From a virus: a stretch of DNA of 24,927 nt. Below the pieces are notes generated by a model that was given only the letters and a program-made list of their open reading frames with translations, did no database searches and was not told the DNA's origin. This document shows, one piece after another, positions 1 through 9,409 of the stretch. Numbering within the stretch: position 1 is the first letter of the stretch; the number at the start of each line of letters is the position of its first letter. The position numbers and the translations under genes were made by a program. The stretch covers positions 1 through 24,927 of the IMG/VR virus record IMGVR_UViG_3300020174_000069, one strand, 5' to 3'.

Positions 1-1411
1 TGTAATCGTAGAAATGGTGTTCGGCCCACTTCTCGTAAAATTCATCTGCGTCCTCAAAGCCCAGCCCTTTGTCAACCAATTCCGTGTGCTTCATTCGCAC
101 TACATTCATGATGTCTTCATCAAGTTCCCCCAGAGGTACTCCGGCATCAGCCATCGCAAGCTCTGTTTCATCGATTAACCTAGCTTGGTCTTCGGTAAGT
201 TCTTGGCTTACACCACGTCTTACATTGCTCGTGACTTGAACGGGGAATTCACGGTAATTGAAAGTTTCAGCATCACCTCTTGCAATTTCTCCTGTTGTCA
301 CCCTTCCTTTTTTATCCGGTATGACAAGTGAAAAACCACCGTACTGAGGTGTTCCTGCCACATCACCCAGCCTAGCTGCTGCAAAGTTACTTCCTGTTCC
401 CGGACGCAGGGTAAGGTCGCCTGTACCGTCTACGTCATAAAAAGGCTGCACAGCCGAATTCGGATTGTAAGAAAGCTCTCTGTCCCGGATCGTAATAGGA
501 CGCTCTCGAAGCATCGTCTGTATTTCTTCAAGCGAGAAAGTGTTGCTTACGTCATCGTTTATCTCAGGAAGGCGTAGCGATAACTCGTCAGTACGAATGC
601 CCTGATCACGGAAAAACTTCAGCCACTGTCTACTATTAGCTTTTTCCGGAGCATTTTCGAGAGACGCATCTAGGCGGCTGTACAGACCTGCTTCGTCGGG
701 TTCTACATCTATCTTGACGCGATTAGGTTGCGTAACCAAAGAAGGTGCGGCTGTTGCTTTGCGTGTCTTCTTAGTCTCAGCACTGATCATGCTGATAGCT
801 GCACCGACAGGCTTATCGTCGTCTGCAAACTTATCTACACGCTCTGCAGCCCTCTCAGCCGCCTCTGGATCAAGGTCGAACAGTTTACGCAGTCCATCCT
901 GTATCTGATCACCGTACTTAGACACGGCTTTTGAACCGAACTTCAGGCCTGTTCCAGCACCGAACATGATGCCACCTGGAATAGCTCCTGCGCCTGTAGC
1001 AGCTAGGTATGCACCACCAAGCTGCAGAGCATCACCAGCAACACCTACGGTCTTCAGTGTAGTATCGAGTGTCCTGCCTTCTTTTACGTCTTCAGCAAGG
1101 GACGGTATGGGCTTTACTTCTTCGCCTGTCGTCAGTGCGCTTACAGGGTTCTCTACGCCTGCACCAACTGCTTCAGCTATGCCAGATCCACCCAGCATAG
1201 CGACAGCAAGGTCTGCGCTATCCAGTGCGAACTGCTTTGCACCGGCAGCAAACTGCTCGTTGCTAGATGGTCTGTAGCCAGTGTCGTACTGGCTGACCAT
1301 GCTATCAACCTGCTCTTGCTCATCCATCAATGCATCGACATCAAGACTAGGCTTTTGCTTGCCCAGTGCTTCATTCATGATTTGATCTATGTACATATCT
1401 TTTGCGGCCAT
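1..1411 (-). CDS. Large internal-virion/polyvalent-type protein, 3' end outside window
   Basis: An open frame starts with ATG at 1411-1409 and runs without a stop to base 1, giving at least 470 residues; the C-terminus lies outside. The start overlaps the previous stop by one base (TAATG), which suggests translational coupling, because the nearest purine-rich SD (GAGG) is about 12 bases away. Residues about 55-150 are Gly/Ala-rich and fairly hydrophobic, as in other ejected virion proteins. Around residues 262-305 there is a WLKFFRDQGIRTDEL segment followed by FSLEEIQTMLRERPITI, and a FNYREFP motif occurs near 384. From memory this pairing (Gly-[IV]-[KR]-x-[DE]-E-L, then a second helix starting S/T-x-E-E, then NYRE) is typical of large phage polyvalent-protein-associated domains. 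Function is inferred only: probably a virion protein delivered with DNA. Coding status is very likely. Confidence 0.72.
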   Translation of the reverse strand, partial: MAAKDMYIDQIMNEALGKQKPSLDVDALMDEQEQVDSMVSQYDTGYRPSSNEQFAAGAKQFALDSADLAVAMLGGSGIAEAVGAGVENPVSALTTGEEVKPIPSLAEDVKEGRTLDTTLKTVGVAGDALQLGGAYLAATGAGAIPGGIMFGAGTGLKFGSKAVSKYGDQIQDGLRKLFDLDPEAAERAAERVDKFADDDKPVGAAISMISAETKKTRKATAAPSLVTQPNRVKIDVEPDEAGLYSRLDASLENAPEKANSRQWLKFFRDQGIRTDELSLRLPEINDDVSNTFSLEEIQTMLRERPITIRDRELSYNPNSAVQPFYDVDGTGDLTLRPGTGSNFAAARLGDVAGTPQYGGFSLVIPDKKGRVTTGEIARGDAETFNYREFPVQVTSNVRRGVSQELTEDQARLIDETELAMADAGVPLGELDEDIMNVVRMKHTELVDKGLGFEDADEFYEKWAEHHFYDY

Positions 1412-4400
1412 TACTTAAACTTGCCTCTTTCGGCTTTGGCATACGCATTGCCAGCACGGTATGCACCTAGCTGTTCAACGGTAGCCCCGAAATTTTTTAT
1501 GTAATATTGGTTGACTACAGTTCTAATTCTTTGAGGGGTTGCGCCCCATTGCTGCCTGTCAAATACAGAAAACTGTCTTTCCTTACCTGTTTCGTCGGTG
1601 ACAGTTTCCGTATCCATAGAGCTTTTTCCGATTGCTATTTCACGAGCAATACTTCGGGCTGTGGCATACGTGTCGATTATGTAATTTTTCTTTTCAGCAT
1701 CAGTCATGTTCTGATACGAACCACTAGATATATTCACTAAGTCAGGCGCTACTATTCCGAGTTCTTTAGTCAGCAGCCGGTTTGCTTCTGCGTCACCTGT
1801 AGATGGATTGATTTCGTTGTAGGTAATACCAAGTCTTACAATTTCGTCTTCTAAGCCAGTACGAGCTTCTGTCTTTCTAATACCTGTAAAGGTAGTAACT
1901 AGAGGACTTTGATACGTAAGGTTGCCGGGTCTTGTTGCGCTCTCCAAAGGCGGTCTATCTTGATTCATGTAAGGAATGCCGCGTGTAGCCGCTGTCACGA
2001 AGGAGTCGGCAAAACGACCGCCTGTAGTGTTTCCACGCTGTCCTCTCATGTCGCGCACAATGGCTTCTTCGCTATCAAAAGTGCGAACAATATCTCGTAC
2101 TAATCCGGTTACAAAGTTGACGTTAAGTGGCCCACCAAACAATTCACCAAAGAAGTTGCCTGCTAATTCAGCCAACTTTTGATTTCCAATTGAGTCTTTG
2201 CTGGCTGTTCCGCCAAGTTCACCTTCTGTTTGTGCTGCCTTGAACAAGCCATCAATGATGTAAAGCTGCGTTCCCGCCAGCCTAGTTCCTAATAAGCCTT
2301 CAACAATGTCACGGGTAGGCAGACTCTTGCCTGTACCCATTTCACCCACGTCTTCACGGAAATCGGAGTCTCCAATGGTATTGTTGGTAAGGTTGCCAAG
2401 ACCTCTTCTAGCAGACCTGAGCAGACTTTTTTCTACGGGTACATCGGGGACATCTACTCCCAGTAGTCTGGGGTATTTAACGAGTATGTCTGCAACCAGA
2501 AGGTAGGGGGCTAAGGGGAAGAAGGGCCGTAGATCGCCTATCTTACCTTCTTCGTCTCTGTACTCGAACCACTTCACATCTTGGTTTGCAGCCCGATGTG
2601 CTACCGATTCAAACAGCATGTATGTTCCGATTATGCCTTTGGACACATCAGTCATGCCTTCGTTCAAAAACTTTTCATTGCCAGTGGCAGCGCCTCTAGC
2701 AAGTTTGTAAACGCCTTTGCCTGCCTTGCCACCAAGAACATAGTTAGCTGTAAAGTTTAGGGCAGATACAGTAAATCGAGGGAAGGTAAAGACACTCGTG
2801 CCAATGAACGGCATTCGCTCTACCAATTGAACAAAGCGACTTTGCCAAGGGCCAGTAGGCATGTCAGCAAACGTAAACTCTAATGCTTCTCTAACTGCCT
2901 TCTGCTGGAACTCCAGCGGAACTTTGCCCTTTTTAGCTATTGTCTCTGCAATGCTCAGGCCGGTCTGCCGTCTAAGCTGCTTTTCAAGAGCAGACGTATA
3001 TATGGCTCGTCTAACAAGGCCGTCGTGTGTCATGTTGAAGTAATTCAACAGTCGCACAGGGGCAGCTAGTTCACCATCTCCGATATCTGTCAGGCTTCTA
3101 GATATCTGTTGTAGTAGCTTTGGGTTGCTGCCGAGCGTTGCTGCTACAACATCTTTACTAAAGCCCTGATCGTTGAGATTGCGCACCATGCCAAATGCAT
3201 CTGACAAGGCAGAACCAAGACTATAATCAGGTACGTCCTGACCTAGTGCCTTCTGCGCTTTACGAATAGCGTAAAAACCTGCTGCATCGATAATGTCTGC
3301 AGCCGCATCCATAGTTCCTCTAATGCCAGTAGTTCCAACATTTCGGATTAGTGTAGGAATCTGTGAAACCAGAAGACCTCGCCGGTTTCTATCCAGCGTC
3401 ATTGCTGTTCCGGTGGGATTGGCGAAGGCTTGAACGCCCCTTTGAATTATGCCGACAGGTTTCTTATCGGTCAGGTAAGCTGTAAGTGCATCTGTACGTG
3501 TCCTATCAAGAACACCGGCTCTGGCGAGTTTCTTTGCAAACTGGCTAGCGGCGTTCATCTGTCGAGCAGCATCGCCTACAGTTACACGGTATATCTGTGC
3601 AAACTCTTCAGCAGATACGCCGTTTCTTGCTAGAGCACCACTCAGAGCGTCTTCGTCCAACCGACCTACAAGATCCTCGTTTTGCAATACACGGAATACT
3701 GTATCTGAAATCTGCTCATCGGCTACTCGCTCACCAGAGGGGGTTCGTAGCTGAAGAGCGAGTTCTTTGTTTGGCAAGTCCTCAAGCATTTCATTGAGGA
3801 AATCATAAACATATCTGTTGATATCCAGTCTTAGTTCTGGGCTTATCATGTCACCCGATTCACCGGCCATCCTATCCAAAATAGCCCTGCCACGAGGCGC
3901 ATCAAAGGGTGCGTCTGGCGTATTCGGAGATGCTTTTACACGCGCTGTACGGACTGGATCTGGATCGAGTGAATCAATGGCTACTTGTTCAGGTGTTCTG
4001 TTGCCATCGTTACGAGCTAGTGCGCGATCCGCATTAGCATCGAGCAGGGCTTCTGTTCCTTCATCCGCTAAGTCTCTACCAAAGACCGAGTTTACCCCCT
4101 TTGATAAACCAAGCCCAATGCCCTGCGCCGCTGCACTGCCTGCTCCAGAAGCACCAAATGCTATGCCGGTACGACCAAAATCGTATTCGTCGCGAATGCC
4201 TGTTTCTTTCTCTACCTTTTGCAGACCTAAGTCCATGCCAGCACCAATAGTGCCGTCCGTCAAAAACGGAACAGCACCGTATCTGGCCATACCCAGCATC
4301 AGTCCTTTTACACCCTGCTTTGCCAGTTGCTTGGCAGCAATACTGCCAACACCAAGACCGGCGATATTAACAGGATCAGCTATATTGTAATACGCATAGT

Positions 4401-4797
4401 CAGCAATAGCGCTGCCCACGCCACCGCCACCTTCACTCATGAAGCCGGGAAGCTGGTTGTACAAGGTGTATGCGTTTAAAAACTTCTTGCGCTGATCTGC
4501 GTTTGCCTTGCGCATGTAGTCGATCTGACCAGTAAGCTCTATGGAGCGGTTTTCAAATGACCGCATGTGGGTCAAAAACCGTTCTACGTAATCTTCGTTT
4601 TCTTCATCATCCTGCTGCTTTCCCTTATCGCCAAGCCTGTCAGACATGTAGGCACGGACGTTGTTTAGGTAGCCTTCATTAGAAGCCAACCCATCAACGG
4701 TAATGTCATCTGGTGTAGGTCTAGTGCGACGAGTCGGTATAGCAGCATTAGTATCATCATCGGCAAACCCGTCTTCTTGAGTATAAATTATAGCCAT
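1411..4797 (-). CDS. Putative large internal virion (ejection) protein, 1128 aa
   Basis: The ATG at 4797 lies 9 bases after the previous gene's stop, with AAGG just upstream. Residues 1-120 are charged and helical, including a stretch at about 69-118 (VERFLTHMRSFENR, then a K/R-rich helix ending YTLYNQLPGF). A Gly/Ala-rich, weakly hydrophobic segment follows at about 122-235 (GGGGVGSAIADYAYY, GLGVGSIAAKQLAKQGVKG). Further on, a hydrophobic/aromatic patch contains PFIGTSVFTFPRFTVSALNF. The C-terminal third is polar. Size, position after the tail genes and alternating soluble/membrane-active segments fit the largest ejection protein of podoviruses (analogous in place to T7 gp16), but I see no lytic transglycosylase motif. 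Similar hypothetical or structural proteins are known in marine phages, as I recall. The ejection role is inferred from context. Confidence 0.75.
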   Translation of the reverse strand: MAIIYTQEDGFADDDTNAAIPTRRTRPTPDDITVDGLASNEGYLNNVRAYMSDRLGDKGKQQDDEENEDYVERFLTHMRSFENRSIELTGQIDYMRKANADQRKKFLNAYTLYNQLPGFMSEGGGGVGSAIADYAYYNIADPVNIAGLGVGSIAAKQLAKQGVKGLMLGMARYGAVPFLTDGTIGAGMDLGLQKVEKETGIRDEYDFGRTGIAFGASGAGSAAAQGIGLGLSKGVNSVFGRDLADEGTEALLDANADRALARNDGNRTPEQVAIDSLDPDPVRTARVKASPNTPDAPFDAPRGRAILDRMAGESGDMISPELRLDINRYVYDFLNEMLEDLPNKELALQLRTPSGERVADEQISDTVFRVLQNEDLVGRLDEDALSGALARNGVSAEEFAQIYRVTVGDAARQMNAASQFAKKLARAGVLDRTRTDALTAYLTDKKPVGIIQRGVQAFANPTGTAMTLDRNRRGLLVSQIPTLIRNVGTTGIRGTMDAAADIIDAAGFYAIRKAQKALGQDVPDYSLGSALSDAFGMVRNLNDQGFSKDVVAATLGSNPKLLQQISRSLTDIGDGELAAPVRLLNYFNMTHDGLVRRAIYTSALEKQLRRQTGLSIAETIAKKGKVPLEFQQKAVREALEFTFADMPTGPWQSRFVQLVERMPFIGTSVFTFPRFTVSALNFTANYVLGGKAGKGVYKLARGAATGNEKFLNEGMTDVSKGIIGTYMLFESVAHRAANQDVKWFEYRDEEGKIGDLRPFFPLAPYLLVADILVKYPRLLGVDVPDVPVEKSLLRSARRGLGNLTNNTIGDSDFREDVGEMGTGKSLPTRDIVEGLLGTRLAGTQLYIIDGLFKAAQTEGELGGTASKDSIGNQKLAELAGNFFGELFGGPLNVNFVTGLVRDIVRTFDSEEAIVRDMRGQRGNTTGGRFADSFVTAATRGIPYMNQDRPPLESATRPGNLTYQSPLVTTFTGIRKTEARTGLEDEIVRLGITYNEINPSTGDAEANRLLTKELGIVAPDLVNISSGSYQNMTDAEKKNYIIDTYATARSIAREIAIGKSSMDTETVTDETGKERQFSVFDRQQWGATPQRIRTVVNQYYIKNFGATVEQLGAYRAGNAYAKAERGKFK

Positions 4798-4806
4798 GAA
4801 TCTGCC

Positions 4807-6690
4807 TTAATCGATTGTATCAAGATGGGGCTTACCGTCTTTTTCTATTACTTGAACCAGCGTACCATCAGGCATCATGTAGACTGTTCCAAGCTGCGAC
4901 CTTGTAAGTGGGGATATGACAGTTTGAGCACCGCCGCTACCACTAGGCGATCCAACATACACGTCATTCACAGGAATCCGGTCGAAGGTTAGACCGAGAG
5001 CTGCAATAGCCTCCGGACCTTGCTCAAATCCTCGAATAGCATTGGCGTAAGTTGCTCTGTGTCTTTCGACTACAGTTGTGAATGCCACCCTAGCGTCGTC
5101 AGTGCCTTCCCATGTAGGTGTTACAGCACCTGTCACTTCATCTTTCAGATACTTAATCTTTCCGTCCAAGCCCTTCGCATTCAGCTTGGCTTTCAAAGTG
5201 GTATTGTAATTAGATGTCAGTGAAGGGAATTTAGGATCAGTGCTTGCTCTATCCTTAGTGGTGGCATCTGTGTACATGGCCAGTGAAGCAAGGACGTTGT
5301 CTTTTGATTCTATAAGCTGATCGTATTCAGGATCAGATGGATCGACATCCTGCAACGCACCATCAATCTCAAGGATTGCAGCTTGGAACGTGGCTGGCGT
5401 CCGTGCATCAGCGACCTGCTCTTTAAGCAGTGCCAGACGCTGATCAAGAATTTCTGAATTAACACCCGCCAGAGCATTCTTGTTCTGTTCGCCTTCGATC
5501 TGCTCACCCAGAAGTGTAGTACGAAGACTGCCCTGTTCGACTTGGATACGCTGTAGCTGAAGAGCGAGGCTAGCACGAATGCCTGCAGTGCTTGCGTCTA
5601 CCTTCTTCATCATGTTGTCGTATGTAGCAGCGGTGATATTAAGGCCAAGCTGCTCCATCTGCTTCTCAAACAGTTGTGGGTCTTGTTCAAGCTTCAGTTC
5701 TTTGAGTTGGATATCTAGACCCATTGCGTCCTCGCGCAATCTATCTAGAGCAACCGCAAGTGATGATTTTTCAATGTTATCTGCTTGAGTGGCTTCGGCC
5801 AGAGCGTTGTCCAAGTTCAGCCCCTCGATCCGCGCTTCAAGCTGTTCGAGCAGTAGGGGTTGCTGTTCTTTCAAGAAAGCTAAATTGTCTTTGTCGAGAA
5901 GATTTCGTGTGGTGAGGGCTTCAATCTGAAGTCCGCCCTTTACATCCGCATATTTAGCTTCAGCACCTGTAATCGTTGACTGATTTTCTGCTGTCTCTGT
6001 CGTAGCTGATTTCGTCCTGAAATCGAGCGCATCGATTGCATTAGGTTGCATGTTTACTGTCGCACCAGAGGCGTTGAACACTGCACCTGGCTGCGTCTCT
6101 TCAATACCACCAGAAGCTGCTTGGAAAGACGACAGCATTTGATTGCGAATAGCATCAGCGCGTTTGTCTGACGGACGCATAGTGATTTCACCAGAGCCAG
6201 CAACAATACTCTGTGCAAGCGCACCGAAGTCAGCAGTTGTCTGCGGCATGCGAGTATCGACATAAGCCGCTGCTTGCACGTCAATAGGTCTGCTGACTGC
6301 ACCTTCTGGTACAGCAATAGTTTTATTCAGCCAGTCAATTGTATCGTTCTTAGTCCACTCTGTGGGCTTACCATCACGTCTTTGCTGATCTTGCCAAGCA
6401 ATTGTATGTGCTTTCAGTTCACTCCCTATGGTTGTGCCTGCATCATTGCCATATCTTGCATAGGCAGCTTCTATCTGCGCACCGTTAAGCCCCAATGAAC
6501 TCAGCTTTTCTGCTGTATCCACGTATTGAGTTCTTACTGTTTTTCTAGCTCGGCGTTGCTCAAGTGCATCCGTAGCCACCAGATTAACGGCTGTCTTGAT
6601 GTTGTCGTTTGTAAGCTGACGCTGCTCATCATTGAACTGCATGCCCCGCTTGGAAAACCCGGCAAGTCCTGCTGCTATACTAAATGCCAT
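4807..6690 (-). CDS. Putative internal virion protein with long coiled coil, 627 aa
   Basis: The ATG at 6690 follows the upstream stop by 2 bases and has GGAG 9 bases upstream. The N-terminus (FSIAAGLAGFSKRG) is short, glycine-rich and mildly hydrophobic. The region at about 15-70 is helical and charged. From about 255 to 450 the sequence is rich in Leu, Gln, Glu and Lys with long helix-compatible stretches (for example LKEQQPLLLEQLEARIEGL), consistent with an extended coiled coil. The C-terminal ~100 residues look globular. I recognise no enzymatic motif. Its place between the 1128-residue protein and two small conserved ORFs suggests a virion interior or ejection-complex component comparable in position to T7 gp15, but this rests on gene order, not on homology I could verify. 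Confidence 0.7.
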   Translation of the reverse strand: MAFSIAAGLAGFSKRGMQFNDEQRQLTNDNIKTAVNLVATDALEQRRARKTVRTQYVDTAEKLSSLGLNGAQIEAAYARYGNDAGTTIGSELKAHTIAWQDQQRRDGKPTEWTKNDTIDWLNKTIAVPEGAVSRPIDVQAAAYVDTRMPQTTADFGALAQSIVAGSGEITMRPSDKRADAIRNQMLSSFQAASGGIEETQPGAVFNASGATVNMQPNAIDALDFRTKSATTETAENQSTITGAEAKYADVKGGLQIEALTTRNLLDKDNLAFLKEQQPLLLEQLEARIEGLNLDNALAEATQADNIEKSSLAVALDRLREDAMGLDIQLKELKLEQDPQLFEKQMEQLGLNITAATYDNMMKKVDASTAGIRASLALQLQRIQVEQGSLRTTLLGEQIEGEQNKNALAGVNSEILDQRLALLKEQVADARTPATFQAAILEIDGALQDVDPSDPEYDQLIESKDNVLASLAMYTDATTKDRASTDPKFPSLTSNYNTTLKAKLNAKGLDGKIKYLKDEVTGAVTPTWEGTDDARVAFTTVVERHRATYANAIRGFEQGPEAIAALGLTFDRIPVNDVYVGSPSGSGGAQTVISPLTRSQLGTVYMMPDGTLVQVIEKDGKPHLDTID

Positions 6691-6692
6691 AT

Positions 6693-7208
6693 CTATGCAC
6701 TCCGTCTTGCCATGAGGCTTTCAACCACTGGCTCTTCTTCAGGTTCTGGGGCAGGGGCTGCATCCGATAAAAACGGATCATCTACCGCTTCCACAGGCGG
6801 CTTGTCTCGCATCTCTGTAATTACAGAGCGAAGCAACTCTGGGCTATGTTGGCCTTCTGTTTCAGTGCCAAGCGTGTATTCAATTCCCGCTTTGTCGGCT
6901 GCGCCTTTGATAAACTCTACAAGGATCGGGCTGATCATGACGCTGATGTCTACGCTGTGAAGACCCTGCATAACACCACCCATTGTCATCACTTCGACAA
7001 GCGCAGTGATAGGCAGTTCAGTTTCTTCAAGGATGTCCAGCATCCTGTTCATCATCTCTGGGTCAGACAGACGCTTCATGTAGAAGTCTACGGCTTCTTC
7101 GAGCGTCGACATCTTTGGTGGATTTTCCCACGGACGATTGCCCGGTTCAGTCGTTAAAGATTGTCCGGGTATAGGGCCATCGAGAAGGGGGTTTTCAGGA
7201 CTTCTCAT
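6693..7208 (-). CDS. Conserved phage structural-region protein, 171 aa
   Basis: The ATG at 7208 overlaps the upstream gene's TGA as ATGA, a classic coupled junction. The N-terminus is proline-rich (NPLLDGPIPGQSLTTEPGNR PWENPP region). This is followed by a mostly helical core at about 35-125 with SDPEMMNRMLDILEETELPI and GGVMQGLHSVDISVMISPIL. The C-terminal tail is acidic and proline-rich (PAPEPEEEP). From memory the GPIPGQSLT...PWE opening and the short helical core recur in conserved hypothetical proteins of marine myoviruses and podoviruses, but no function is established that I can name. It is co-transcribed with the presumed ejection proteins and may be a minor virion or assembly protein. 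Confidence 0.72.
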   Translation of the reverse strand: MRSPENPLLDGPIPGQSLTTEPGNRPWENPPKMSTLEEAVDFYMKRLSDPEMMNRMLDILEETELPITALVEVMTMGGVMQGLHSVDISVMISPILVEFIKGAADKAGIEYTLGTETEGQHSPELLRSVITEMRDKPPVEAVDDPFLSDAAPAPEPEEEPVVESLMARRSA

Positions 7209-7447
7209 TGAGCATCTCCGTACATCTGCTGGATAGTGCGCACATAGTTGGCTATGTAGCTTTTCTGATCCTGTGTCGCGCCCATAGCTTGAGATGGTGC
7301 TGGCTTTTCAGGGGCGTTAGCTTGCCGCCGCATCATGCCAAGCATGCGATCCTGAACATCGGCTTTGAACCGACCCGATTGAGCATCTTGCTCGTTCACT
7401 AGCCGCATTATCTCAATGTAAGCTTTGCTTGCTGTATCGTTAGACAT
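7205..7447 (-). CDS. Small hypothetical protein, 80 aa
   Basis: The ATG at 7447 follows the stop of the 649-residue gene by 9 bases. The stop TGA overlaps the next start (ATGA). The protein is short, mostly helical and charged: an N-terminal helix (KAYIEIMRLVNEQ), a basic stretch (QDRMLGMMRRQAN), a Pro/Ala linker and a final helix (SYIANYVRTIQQMY). There is no membrane segment or signal peptide. I do not recognise the family. Tight coupling on both sides and the absence of a longer frame on either strand support a real gene that is translated with its neighbours. Confidence 0.68.
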   Translation of the reverse strand: MSNDTASKAYIEIMRLVNEQDAQSGRFKADVQDRMLGMMRRQANAPEKPAPSQAMGATQDQKSYIANYVRTIQQMYGDAQ

Positions 7448-7456
7448 CTTTAATCC

Positions 7457-9406
7457 CTATCCAAACAATCCGCCGACGAAGTCGGATATGCCCGGCTTGA
7501 CAATGTCGAAGATGAAACCGCCGATGGCTTCACTGTTAGACTGGTCCTGCGCCATCTTGGCGAGATCCGTCCGGGTCTTTGCGTTAATCTCTGAGATAGC
7601 CATCTCTGTCATGCGCGACTTATCGTTCTCTGACGATGTCCAAGCCCACTCCAGAAGATCACGGTTGTACTGCCATAGGTCGTTGTATGCAGTGGTAGAT
7701 GCATCCAGCAGTGCTTCAGCATTAAACTGATTGGCAAAGTTCACCGCTGCTGTGTCAGCCGTAGCAATCTGTCTGCGCCACTGTGCGTTAGCTTGATCAA
7801 CTACAAGGCGGTTCTGTGCGTTGAACTGCTCTCTTTGATTTTTTAGCTGTGTATTGAACTGCGATATAGCGTTGGTCTGACCTGCATTGTATTGCGACAT
7901 CGAGTTAGATTGTGTGGCGTTAAACTGCGATACAGATGCATCAAGGTTAGCGAAGAACTGGTCAGTCTGATTGGAGCTAGTGGCGTTGAACTGACGGGCA
8001 GCGTTGGTTGCTGCAGTGTCGCTAAACATGCTCTGAATACGAGCTTGACTGTTTATCTGCGCCGTCTGCTGTTCATACGACAGATTAGTCATGTCGGTCT
8101 GCAGGAAGGCCTGTGCATTCTGCACTGCTGCTGCCTGTTGGTTTGTAAGGTTCTGCCGTTCCAGCGTAGACATCTGAGCAACTTGTGCCATCGTAATGGC
8201 CTGCCTTGCATTCATATTCTGGATATCAACCGTCTGCGCTAGTCGTGCATTCTCCAGTGCCACCTGCTGCTCTGCTGAGAAGTTTCTATTGGCGACATCG
8301 GCAATCCTAGCAGCATTAGCCACACGCGCTTGAAAGTCCTGATTGAAATCTAGCTGCAGGAACTGCGCACGTTGCTGTGCTGCCATCATTGCAGACTGCT
8401 GCCTGTTCGACAGATTCTTGATCTCAAAACCAGCAATCGTTTGAGCATCTGCCTGAGCGATAGGCATAGCTGATTCCATAGCTGCTTGGATGATCGCTTG
8501 TCCTGCTATAGTCGAAGCGCCAAGGCCACGGGCCGCTAAAGTATCCTCTGCACGGCGCATAGCCCCCGCAGCCCACGCCGGGGTTTGACCACCCTCGAAG
8601 TCCTGCATCAAGTTTGACAGTTGACCCTGTACCGTAGCTTGCTGCGTAGGCGTGGCTGTAGCGGCTGTAGAAGCTGTCTGGTCAGCCATTGTGTTGGCTG
8701 CAGTCATATCTACTGCCCCAGAAAAAGTCTCGCCTTCCTGAAGCGTTCTAGTGGGAGCGGTGATTTGTTGTGCTTGATTTATCTGTTGGGCTTGCTGTCC
8801 TGCAAGTGCGGTTGTAGCTGGGGTTTGTGTAGCCGCAGTCAACAGTGAATTATCACCTACTGTGCCTTGCGCTGCAGTGTTTTGAGAAAGAGTTGAAGCA
8901 AGATTGTCTGCACTCTGGGCTACGTTATCTACCGTATTGGCAGTCATCGTTGTTGGGGCTGCTGCTGTCGTAGCCGTACCCTGCGTAACTGTGGCAGCAG
9001 GGGTGGTCGCTGCAGCCTGTCCGGCTGTCGGACCTATGTATTGGCTCTCATCTGTTCCATCGATAGCAGTTGCTTGCAGTCTTGCATCTTCGGTGATGAA
9101 GTCACCTGCCGATGTAAGTCTTCCTGCTGAGATGTTTTGAATGCCTGCCATGTCTGGGTCGCTGAAACCCTGACCATACTGCTGCGCTAGAGGATCTGTA
9201 TCTGTTTTCTTCCTAGTAACATTTCCGCCAACAGCCATCTTTTTTACGGCTGCGTTCTGCACTTTCATAAACTGTCTTGCTTTTGCGGGGTTCTCTGACA
9301 AGAAGCTAGCCAATTGAGATAGAGGCGCAGACGAACTGAAGCCTAATCTGTTGGCGATTTTGCGAAGGTCGCCATCATCAAAGCCGCTAAATTCTGTTCG
9401 AGCCAT
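7457..9406 (-). CDS. Putative internal virion/structural protein with hendecad repeats, 649 aa
   Basis: The ATG at 9406 has GGAG 6 bases upstream and lies 3 bases after the preceding stop. Domains in order: a small charged helical head (1-60); a low-complexity Ala/Thr/Gln region (about 115-265); a conserved-looking Ala-rich helical block with TPAWAAGAMRRAEDTLAARG at 275-294; then long Gln/Asn/Ala-rich helices to about 600, including an 11-residue repeat at 472-563; and a hydrophobic Gly/Phe-rich C-terminus (GGFIFDIVKPGISDFVGGLFG area, 629-649) that could insert into or associate with a membrane. The Ala/Gln/Asn helical composition resembles podovirus ejection proteins. I recall similar proteins in marine podoviruses annotated only as structural. 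Neither lysozyme nor protease motifs are visible. Confidence 0.73.
   Translation of the reverse strand: MARTEFSGFDDGDLRKIANRLGFSSSAPLSQLASFLSENPAKARQFMKVQNAAVKKMAVGGNVTRKKTDTDPLAQQYGQGFSDPDMAGIQNISAGRLTSAGDFITEDARLQATAIDGTDESQYIGPTAGQAAATTPAATVTQGTATTAAAPTTMTANTVDNVAQSADNLASTLSQNTAAQGTVGDNSLLTAATQTPATTALAGQQAQQINQAQQITAPTRTLQEGETFSGAVDMTAANTMADQTASTAATATPTQQATVQGQLSNLMQDFEGGQTPAWAAGAMRRAEDTLAARGLGASTIAGQAIIQAAMESAMPIAQADAQTIAGFEIKNLSNRQQSAMMAAQQRAQFLQLDFNQDFQARVANAARIADVANRNFSAEQQVALENARLAQTVDIQNMNARQAITMAQVAQMSTLERQNLTNQQAAAVQNAQAFLQTDMTNLSYEQQTAQINSQARIQSMFSDTAATNAARQFNATSSNQTDQFFANLDASVSQFNATQSNSMSQYNAGQTNAISQFNTQLKNQREQFNAQNRLVVDQANAQWRRQIATADTAAVNFANQFNAEALLDASTTAYNDLWQYNRDLLEWAWTSSENDKSRMTEMAISEINAKTRTDLAKMAQDQSNSEAIGGFIFDIVKPGISDFVGGLFG
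7718..7993 (-). repeat. 11-residue periodic QFNA repeat within the 649-aa protein
   Basis: Residues 472-563 place Gln-[Phe/Tyr/Ala]-[Asn/Phe]-[Ala/Thr] at residues 472, 483, 494, 505, 516, 527, 538 and 560, exactly 11 residues apart, with one degenerate position at 549. An 11-residue period corresponds to three helical turns (hendecad), typical of straight or right-handed coiled coils and of amphipathic surface helices. At DNA level the units have diverged, so the period is maintained in protein rather than by recent tandem duplication. Confidence 0.85.
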
Positions 9407-9409
9407 AAT

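Noticed and set aside
3818-4390. 190-residue plus-strand frame
   Set aside because: It is a shadow of the 1128-residue minus-strand gene, is Ser/Pro/Ala-rich and has no independent signals.
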